NCBI GenBank assembly: GCA_963799415.1
Contig: CAWCXI010000020.1
Location: 154,249 to 218,248 of the forward strand
Reading direction: 5' to 3'
DNA from: JAMXLO01 sp963799415
GTDB lineage: Bacteria > Pseudomonadota > Alphaproteobacteria > Acetobacterales > Acetobacteraceae
Length of the DNA: 64,000 nucleotides
Shown here: in pieces, positions 58,404-64,000 of the stretch
Layout: every line of letters starts with the position of its first letter
Position numbering within the stretch: the first letter of the stretch is position 1
The notes under the pieces: generated by a model
Databases searched by the model: none
Seen by the model: only the letters and a program-made list of their open reading frames with translations
What the model was told of the DNA's origin: nothing
Position numbers and translations under genes: made by a program

Positions 58404-60476
58404 ATGATCCGCTGGCCGGGCGTCAATGAATGGCTGTTCGCGCTGAGGACTTTCGCAGCCGCGATGCTCGCATTCTACATCGCGCTGTCAATCGGTCTGG
58501 ACCGGCCGTACTGGGCGATGGCGACGGTCTATATTGTCGCACAGCCGCTGATTGGTGCGATGCGCTCCAAGGCGATCTACCGCCTGATCGGCACGTTGAT
58601 GGGTGCTGCCGCAACAGTGTTGCTGGTGCCGAATCTGGTCGATGCGCCTGAACTGTTGACCGCTGCCCTGGCTCTGTGGACAGGGGTGTGCCTTTACATT
58701 GCGCTGCTCGACCGCACGCCGCGAAGCTACCTCTTCATGCTTGCCGGCTACACCGCCGTGCTGATCGGCTTTCCTGCGGTGACCACGCCGGACGCGATCT
58801 GGGACATCGCGCTGTCACGGGTGGAGGAGATCGGGCTCGGGATCATCTGCACGACCATCGTCAGCACCGTGGTGTTCCCTTGCGAGCTTGGGCCTCTGCT
58901 CAGCGACCGCATCCTCGCCTGGGTCGGCCGCGCCAGCACATGGACGGAAGAGTTGCTGAATGGCGCCGAGGACATTGGCACCACGGCAGCCCATATTCAG
59001 CTTGCGGCGGACGTGGTCGAACTCAGGTTGCTCAGTTCGCAACTTGCGTATGACACCTCCAAGTACCAGGCGGCCACGCGCTGGGTGGTCGAAGTGCAGC
59101 GGCGCATGGTGTTGCTGCTGCCTTTGCTTGCTTCGATCGGTGACCGTCTTTCGGCGCTGCGGGCGGCCGGCGGGATCACTCCGCCGCTGCAGCGCCTGCT
59201 TGCGGATTTGTCCGTCTGGGTGCGCGCTGGAGCGCCGCCGCCACGCAGCGAGGCCGAGAGGATGCGTGCCGCCATCGCACAGCTTGAGGCAGAAACCGAT
59301 CCGCGCGCCGGCTGGAACGAAATAATGCGCGGCAGCCTGCTGCTTCGCCTGCGTCAGCTGGTGAATGTGCGGCAGGACATTCGGGATCTGCGGCAGCACA
59401 TCGAGGCTGGTGGCGGCGCGCTCACCACGCCGCTCGCCATGCGCCTTCGGGGGCCGGAACGGCTGCACCACGATCACGGCCTCGCGTTGCTGTCTGGGCT
59501 CGCCGCCGCGCTTACCATCCTGGTGCTCTGCGCGTTCTGGATCGCCACCGGCTGGCAGGCCGGCGGCGGCGCGGCGGCGTTGGGCGCAGCGGCCTGCTGC
59601 CTGTTTGCCGCGCTCGACGATCCGACCCCGACGCTGAAGCGCTTCCTGGTCGTTGCCGTTCTGAGCGTGCTGTTCGTCGGCGTTGGCCTGTTCGGCATCC
59701 TACCTCGGGTGCACGATTTCGTCCCCCTGACGATCGCGCTTGGTGCATTCTTCGTGCCGGTCGGTCTGCTGGCCGCCATGCCGGCCACGCAGGCGCTCGG
59801 CGCTGCGCTCGGCTTCATCACCGCCACTTTGCTGGCCCTGCAAGGCCGCTACGCGGCCGATTTTGTGTCCTGGGCCGACGGCGGCATCGCGGCCATACTT
59901 GGGGTTGCCGGGGCGGCGGTGATGACCTCGCTGGTGCGCTCGGTTGGCGCGGAATGGAGCGCACGCCGCCTGCTGCGCGCCGGCTGGCGCAGGCTTGCGG
60001 CGATCCCGCGTAGCCAGACTCAGCAGGATGAAATCGCGTTGATCGAATTGCTGCTCGATCGGATTGGGCTGCTGGTGCCGCGGCTTGCGGCGGTTGGGGC
60101 CGGCAACGAGCTGGCCGCGGTGGCCGCGCTGACCGACGTGCGGATCGGCGTCAACATGGTCGATCTGCAACGCGATCGTGACGCGCTGCCGCCCGCGGTG
60201 CGCGTCGCGGTCGACAAGGTCTTGCTCGGTTCCGCCACGCATTATGCCGTGCAGGCGGCGCTGGGACACGTGCACCGGCCGTCGGCCGCGCTGCTGCGCT
60301 ACATCGACCGCGCGCTGGACGCAGTCATCGCATGGGACGGCGCCAAGGCGACCCGTTTCCTGCTGCAACTGGTGGGCATCCGACGTGGCCTGTTTGCCGA
60401 TGCCGCACCATACCGATCCACGCCACAACCGGGCGACGCAGCCTCGGTCGCCACCACGGAGAGGCTGGCCGCGTGA
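58404..60476 (+). CDS. FUSC-family membrane protein (AaeB-like efflux component)
   Basis: 690 residues. Two blocks of six membrane helices (about 10-170 and 360-520), each followed by a soluble helical domain: the fusaric-acid-resistance FUSC layout. The first block begins WLFALRTFAAAMLAFYIALS, followed by IGLDRPYWAMATVYIVAQP, the second GLAAALTILVLCAFWIATGW. Ends with a GTGA overlap into the DUF1656 gene. With that and the HlyD gene it matches aaeXAB-type aromatic carboxylic acid efflux systems. Confidence 0.92.
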   Translation: MIRWPGVNEWLFALRTFAAAMLAFYIALSIGLDRPYWAMATVYIVAQPLIGAMRSKAIYRLIGTLMGAAATVLLVPNLVDAPELLTAALALWTGVCLYIALLDRTPRSYLFMLAGYTAVLIGFPAVTTPDAIWDIALSRVEEIGLGIICTTIVSTVVFPCELGPLLSDRILAWVGRASTWTEELLNGAEDIGTTAAHIQLAADVVELRLLSSQLAYDTSKYQAATRWVVEVQRRMVLLLPLLASIGDRLSALRAAGGITPPLQRLLADLSVWVRAGAPPPRSEAERMRAAIAQLEAETDPRAGWNEIMRGSLLLRLRQLVNVRQDIRDLRQHIEAGGGALTTPLAMRLRGPERLHHDHGLALLSGLAAALTILVLCAFWIATGWQAGGGAAALGAAACCLFAALDDPTPTLKRFLVVAVLSVLFVGVGLFGILPRVHDFVPLTIALGAFFVPVGLLAAMPATQALGAALGFITATLLALQGRYAADFVSWADGGIAAILGVAGAAVMTSLVRSVGAEWSARRLLRAGWRRLAAIPRSQTQQDEIALIELLLDRIGLLVPRLAAVGAGNELAAVAALTDVRIGVNMVDLQRDRDALPPAVRVAVDKVLLGSATHYAVQAALGHVHRPSAALLRYIDRALDAVIAWDGAKATRFLLQLVGIRRGLFADAAPYRSTPQPGDAASVATTERLAA

Positions 60477-60685
60477 TCGGCGAGTTCGACGTTTACGGCG
60501 TGTTCGTCCCCGCGCTGCTGGTATGGGGCTTGATTGCTCTGCTGCTCACTGCGTTGCTGCGCCGGGTCCTCAGACACGCTGGATTCTTTCGGCTGGTCTG
60601 GCACCGGCCGCTGGTCGATCTGTCGCTGCTGGTCATCATTCTGGCGGCTATCGTCGCAGTTGCGCCACGGTGGATCGCACCATGA
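60473..60685 (+). CDS. DUF1656 family small membrane protein (AaeX-like)
   Basis: 70 residues, GTG start overlapping the FUSC stop. VIGEFDVYGVFVPALLVWGL and two membrane helices with the short RRVLRHAGFFRLVWHRPLVD loop match DUF1656/AaeX. Accessory part of the efflux system; role unknown. Its TGA overlaps the next ATG (ATGA at 60682-60685). Confidence 0.92.
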   Translation: MIGEFDVYGVFVPALLVWGLIALLLTALLRRVLRHAGFFRLVWHRPLVDLSLLVIILAAIVAVAPRWIAP

Positions 60686-61578
60686 ACCCGTTCCTGCGCC
60701 GGCTTGCCCACACCGCCGCGCGCCCCGCATTGACGCTGCTGATCGTCCTGGTCGCGCTGGTCGCGGGTCGCAGCCTGTGGGTCTACTATCAGGAGGCGCC
60801 GTGGACGCGCGACGGTCGCGTGGCTGCGGACGTGGTGACGATCGCGCCGGACGTCTCGGGGCTGGTCGCCCAGGTTCTGGTGAAGGACAACCAGCCGGTG
60901 AAGCGCGGCGATGTGCTGTTCCGCATCGACCCGGACCGTTTCGAGCTGGCCCTTGCGCAGGCCGACGCGGCGACCGCCAGCCGCAAGGCGCAGATGGACG
61001 AAGCGGCGCGCGAATTGGCGCGGAGTCAGCGGTTGACCGAGCTCTCCGTCTCGCAGGAGACGCAGGAGCAGCGACTGACGAGTGCCGAGGCGACGGCTGC
61101 GGCGTATCGTCAGGCGGTGGCCGACCGCGCCGTGGCTGCGCTCAATCTCCAGCGCTCGGCCGTGGTCAGCCCGGTCGACGGCACCGTCACCAATGTCGGG
61201 CTGGAGCCCGGCGACTATGTGGCCACTGGCAAGCCGGTGATGGCACTGGTGGATAGTGCCACGCTGCGGGTAGAGGGGTATTTCGAAGAGACCAAGCTGC
61301 CGAAAATTCACCCGGGCGATCCGGTTCGGGTGCAGTTGATGGGCGAGCCGCACATGCTGACCGGGCGGGTGGAAAGCATCGCCGCCGCCATCGCCGATCG
61401 CGAACGTTCCGACAGCGCGGATTTGTTGGCCAACATCAACCCGACATTCAACTGGGTGCGTCTGGCGCAGCGCGTCCCGGTGCGCGTGAAGCTGGATGCG
61501 GTGCCGGCGACCGTGCAACTGGTGGTCGGGCGGACGGCAACGGTCGCAGTCGAACCGGGCGCGAGGCACGGCGGTTGA
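60682..61578 (+). CDS. HlyD/AaeA-type membrane fusion protein
   Basis: 298 residues. N-terminal anchor helix (LTLLIVLVALVAGRSLWVYY), WTRDGRVAADVVTIAPDVSG at the start of the lipoyl half, a helical hairpin (about 90-150) and the second lipoyl half GTVTNVGLEPGDYVATGKPV. Bridges the FUSC pump to an outer-membrane channel. No outer-membrane factor gene follows, so a shared TolC/OprM-type channel is implied. Confidence 0.92.
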   Translation: MNPFLRRLAHTAARPALTLLIVLVALVAGRSLWVYYQEAPWTRDGRVAADVVTIAPDVSGLVAQVLVKDNQPVKRGDVLFRIDPDRFELALAQADAATASRKAQMDEAARELARSQRLTELSVSQETQEQRLTSAEATAAAYRQAVADRAVAALNLQRSAVVSPVDGTVTNVGLEPGDYVATGKPVMALVDSATLRVEGYFEETKLPKIHPGDPVRVQLMGEPHMLTGRVESIAAAIADRERSDSADLLANINPTFNWVRLAQRVPVRVKLDAVPATVQLVVGRTATVAVEPGARHGG

Positions 61579-61597
61579 GCAGACAGGGTTGCCGCGG

Positions 61598-61951
61598 TCA
61601 GTGCTCGCGGCTCAACCCGCGCGTCTCCAACGCCGCCAGGTATGCCACCCACCGCCGATCCTGTTCGCGACCCAGTTCATGCAGGTATTCCCACGAGTAG
61701 ATCCCCGTGTCGTGCAGGTCATCGAAGGTCAGCCGCACGGCATAATTGCCGACCGGCTCGATCCGGATGATGGCGACGGCGCGCTTGCCAGGAACGATCT
61801 GCTTCTGGCTCGGTCCGTGACCCTGGACTTCGGCGCTCGGGCTCTCTACCCGCAGATACTCCGACGGAAGCGAAAACCTCGATCCGTCGTCGAACACGAC
61901 GTGCAGAACACGCTCCGCCTTGTTCAGCCGGATCTCGGTCGGGGACACCAT
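61598..61951 (-). CDS. DUF971 / gamma-butyrobetaine hydroxylase-like N-terminal domain protein
   Basis: 117 residues from the ATG at 61951, which overlaps the TGA of the Trm112-like gene. TEIRLNKAERVLHVVFDDGS, with LPSEYLRVESPSAEV and GIYSWEYLHELG, is the DUF971 pattern. The stand-alone domain is thought to help iron-sulfur protein assembly or bind zinc in other bacteria; I see no Cys cluster here. Last gene of a four-gene operon, convergent with the HlyD gene. Confidence 0.88.
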   Translation of the reverse strand: MVSPTEIRLNKAERVLHVVFDDGSRFSLPSEYLRVESPSAEVQGHGPSQKQIVPGKRAVAIIRIEPVGNYAVRLTFDDLHDTGIYSWEYLHELGREQDRRWVAYLAALETRGLSREH

Positions 61952-62154
61952 CACTCCGCCAGCCTGCGCGCCTCCTCGGGCAGCATGATCGGGATCCCAT
62001 CGCGCACCGGATAGGCGAGACCTGCCTTGCGGCTGATCAGCTCGCTGGCCTCGCGATCGTACTCCAGCGGTCCCTTGGTCAGCGGGCAGACCAGGATCTC
62101 GAGCAGCCGCGGATCGATGGGCGCCTGACGCCTGGCTTCGGCCGGTTCATCCAT
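61951..62154 (-). CDS. Trm112/UPF0434-family small protein
   Basis: 67 residues. LLEILVCPLTKGPLEYD and LAYPVRDGIPIMLPEEAR are the UPF0434 signature. Only one of the Trm112 Cys pair (CPLTKG) is kept. In bacteria the family often lies beside LON-domain and DUF971 genes, as here. Possible helper of methyltransferases, by analogy to eukaryotic Trm112. Confidence 0.92.
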   Translation of the reverse strand: MDEPAEARRQAPIDPRLLEILVCPLTKGPLEYDREASELISRKAGLAYPVRDGIPIMLPEEARRLAE

Positions 62155-62169
62155 GGCGCGATCCTTTCC

Positions 62170-62835
62170 TCAGCTGACGCTGCGTCCGCCAGGGGTGTCC
62201 GGCGAAAGCGCGCCCATCTGCAGCAGGGTGAGCAGCGCCGCGGCCTGGTCGGCGTCCGTGGGTGCCTCCAGTAGCGCCTGTTTCTCCGCTGGCTCGAATG
62301 GGCACACCATCGCCAGTGTCACCACCAGCATCTCGTCCGACAGCCGCTTGATCGCGTCCCAGTTGGCGTCGATGCCTCGCTGGGTGAAGTAGGCCCGCAA
62401 CGCCGCCAGCAATGGTTCGCGCGATACCCCGACCGACTGCTGCTCCGGGTCCAAATCAGCGAGATACGGCGTGAAATCGCCACGCACGCGACGATAGCCA
62501 CGACGCATGTCGAGTTCGGCCGCGACGGCGAAGCGGATCAGGCCGCTCAGCGTGATCAGGTAATGCCCCTCGTCCGTCTCGCTGAACGACGACATCCGAC
62601 CCAGGCAGCCGATGCGGAACAGGCCCGGCCCGGTGGGAGTGTCGGGGAGCGTCGGATCCGGCTGTATCATGCCGAACATTCGACCCAGGCTGAGCGAATC
62701 CTCGGTCATCGCCACATAGCGCGGCTCAAAGATCCGCAGCGGCAGCTTGCCGCGCGGCAGCAGCAATGCACCCGGCAGCGGAAACACCGGGAACTCGCCC
62801 GGCAGGTCCTCCACCCTGGGGTGGAAGGTGGCCAT
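62170..62835 (-). CDS. LON N-terminal (substrate-binding) domain protein
   Basis: 221 residues. FPVFPLPGALLLPRGKLPLR, with IFEPRYVAMTEDSL, the LON-SB beta barrel, then RIGCLGRMSSFSETDEGHYL and a helical C-terminal part. It has neither the AAA nor the protease domain of Lon. Proposed to bind peptides or guide proteolysis. Start ATG immediately follows the thioredoxin stop (TAGATG). Confidence 0.9.
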   Translation of the reverse strand: MATFHPRVEDLPGEFPVFPLPGALLLPRGKLPLRIFEPRYVAMTEDSLSLGRMFGMIQPDPTLPDTPTGPGLFRIGCLGRMSSFSETDEGHYLITLSGLIRFAVAAELDMRRGYRRVRGDFTPYLADLDPEQQSVGVSREPLLAALRAYFTQRGIDANWDAIKRLSDEMLVVTLAMVCPFEPAEKQALLEAPTDADQAAALLTLLQMGALSPDTPGGRSVS

Positions 62836-63774
62836 CTAACTGAACAACACTGCGGAGAGCCTGCGGCGCGCCGCCGACGTGGCCGGATCGTCCGAGCCCC
62901 AGGCCTCGAAGAACTTCAGCAGCTGCAGCCGCGCGGCATCGTCGTTCCACGAACGGTTGCGGCGGATGACCTCCAGCAGCGCATCGGCGGCCTGCTCGCG
63001 CTCGCCCATCGCGTTGAGCGCGGTCGCGAGGTCGTAGCGCGCCTGAAGGTCGGTCGGATCGGTGGCGACGCGCCCCTGCAGGCTCTGCAGCTGCCCGGTC
63101 GCCTTGCGCCCCTCCTCGGCAAGCATCAACGCACTGCGTGCCCCGGCAATCTCGGCGTGATCGGCGATCTTTTCGGGCACCTGTTCCAGCGCTTGCCGCG
63201 CCTGGTCCTCCTGCCCGAGCGCCATGAGCGCTCGGATCAGGCCGCCCCAGGCGTCGCCGTTCTCCGGCTCCTGCTGGAGCAACTCGCTGAACAACTCGCC
63301 GGCGTGCTGCGCGTCGCCGGCTTCCAGTGCCGCCTTGGCATCCGCCAGCAGGTCGGCGCTGGGCATCGAGCCGCCGGCCAGCTTCAGCAGGCCCTCGACG
63401 AAGCGCTTCACCTCTGATTCTGGAAGCGCGCCCTGGAAGAGGTCGGCGATCTGGCCCTGCCAGAAGGCCGCCACCGTCGGCACCGACTGCATCGGCAGGC
63501 CGAGTTGCGCGAGCTGCTGCACCAGGGCGCGGTTCTGGTCGATGTCCACCTTTACGAGCTTCACGCGGCCGCCCGCGGACCGGACCACCTTCTCGAGCGT
63601 CGGCGTAAGCTGCTTGCAGGGGCCGCACCAGGTCGCCCAGAAATCGACGAGGACGGGGAGGCTCCGTGAGGCCTCCACGACCTCCTTCATGAAGGTCTTC
63701 TGGTCGGCGTCCACAATCATGGCGCCGCCGGCGCCCGCTGTGGATGGGTTCTGACCGATAATGAGCTCGTCCAT
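62836..63774 (-). CDS. CnoX/YbbN-type thioredoxin-TPR chaperedoxin
   Basis: 312 residues. Thioredoxin fold at about 20-125 with active site WCGPC (Cys50, Cys53) and cis-Pro loop SVPTVAAFWQG, then TPR repeats (about 140-310, ADLLADAKAALEAGDAQHAG). In E. coli, CnoX lacks the second Cys and guards clients from oxidation before passing them to GroEL; this protein keeps both Cys, as in Caulobacter, so it may also reduce disulfides. First gene of the trx-LON-Trm112-DUF971 operon. Confidence 0.93.
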   Translation of the reverse strand: MDELIIGQNPSTAGAGGAMIVDADQKTFMKEVVEASRSLPVLVDFWATWCGPCKQLTPTLEKVVRSAGGRVKLVKVDIDQNRALVQQLAQLGLPMQSVPTVAAFWQGQIADLFQGALPESEVKRFVEGLLKLAGGSMPSADLLADAKAALEAGDAQHAGELFSELLQQEPENGDAWGGLIRALMALGQEDQARQALEQVPEKIADHAEIAGARSALMLAEEGRKATGQLQSLQGRVATDPTDLQARYDLATALNAMGEREQAADALLEVIRRNRSWNDDAARLQLLKFFEAWGSDDPATSAARRRLSAVLFS

Positions 63775-63925
63775 GGTCTCCTGGCCTTCGCTTCCGTCGA
63801 GGCGATAGATGTTGCGCCGTTCGTGCGAGACAAGCGCGAACGGCGGCTTGACCGGACCATGCCGTGGCTCGCGGCTGCTTGCAATCGCGGGGGCAGCCGC
63901 CTACAAACCGCGCCCTGTCGGGAGC

Positions 63926-64000
63926 GCGGGCGTAGCTCAGGGGTAGAGCATAACCTTGCCAAGGTTGGGGTCGAGGGTTCGAATCCCTTCGCCCGCTCCA
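63926..64000 (+). tRNA. tRNA-Gly (anticodon GCC)
   Basis: Acceptor stem GCGGGCG pairs with CGCCCGC, followed by T and a genomically encoded CCA. D arm GCTCAGGGGTAGAGC, anticodon loop TTGCCAA with GCC at 63958-63960, and T arm with GGTTCGAATCC. 75 bases in all. The window ends exactly at its last base. Confidence 0.97.

Noticed and set aside
58815..59477. Minus-strand 220-residue frame inside the FUSC gene
   Set aside because: His/Arg/Gln-rich shadow typical of antisense GC-rich DNA; the plus strand encodes membrane helices.

Overview
The window is GC-rich DNA with densely packed genes. It most likely comes from an alphaproteobacterium of the Rhodospirillales/Acetobacteraceae kind. The support is an atpHAGDC cluster with no F0 genes beside it, a xerC-DUF484 pair, a short-type psd-pssA pair, a single-function ribA with a long N-terminal region, and several conserved hypothetical proteins I associate with Acetobacteraceae. 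This is inferred from gene content only; there is no rRNA, but a tRNA-Gly(GCC) closes the window.

Layout. 1-5.4 kb: start of an aldo/keto reductase, a nitrilase-family amidase, NAD kinase, a 50-residue membrane protein behind a perfect FNR/FixK-type box, a luciferase-like oxidoreductase and a RclA-like flavoprotein. 5.6-10.5 kb: secreted protein, xerC, DUF484, fructose-6-phosphate aldolase/transaldolase and priA. 10.5-15.6 kb: membrane protein, MFS carrier, small protein and a large membrane Ser/Thr kinase. 15.7-22.7 kb: patatin and HEAT-repeat proteins, then the F1 ATP synthase operon. 22.9-33 kb: diiron protein, cytochrome b561, phospholipid genes psd-pssA, a SAM-cyclase-ATPase-TPR regulator, a CobW GTPase and a LVIVD propeller protein. 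33-39 kb: SDR, a second luciferase-like enzyme, a stand-alone rutA, a PatB-type lyase and a CBS protein. 39.4-50.6 kb: recA, SDR, a peptide-type binding protein with TauD and FAH enzymes, a KefB-type antiporter, MFS, PRC-barrel, EamA and gamma-glutamyltransferase. 50.6-56.3 kb: S9 peptidase, a three-gene accessory cassette headed by a TIGR04255-like protein, a DUF4130-UdgX fusion and an orphan OmpR regulator. 56.7-64 kb: ribA, L,D-transpeptidase, a FUSC-DUF1656-HlyD efflux operon, a four-gene thioredoxin/LON/Trm112/DUF971 operon, and the tRNA.

Functional groups. The clearest working units are the ATP synthase operon, psd-pssA, the aromatic-acid-type efflux operon, the SBP-TauD-FAH run and the thioredoxin-LON operon. 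The most unusual locus is 52.4-55.6 kb. There a sporadic three-gene cassette of unknown function lies head-to-head with a UdgX-type uracil-DNA glycosylase that keeps its covalent-capture His motif.

A caution applies throughout. Ten genes, including nadK and recA, can be read as full-length family members only if 13 single-base phase breaks are corrected. Ten of the 13 are fixed by removing one base, usually a doubled one. I read most of them as sequence or assembly errors rather than true gene death. The three breaks inside the 52.4-54.1 kb cassette go the other way (a base appears missing), so that cassette may really be decaying.
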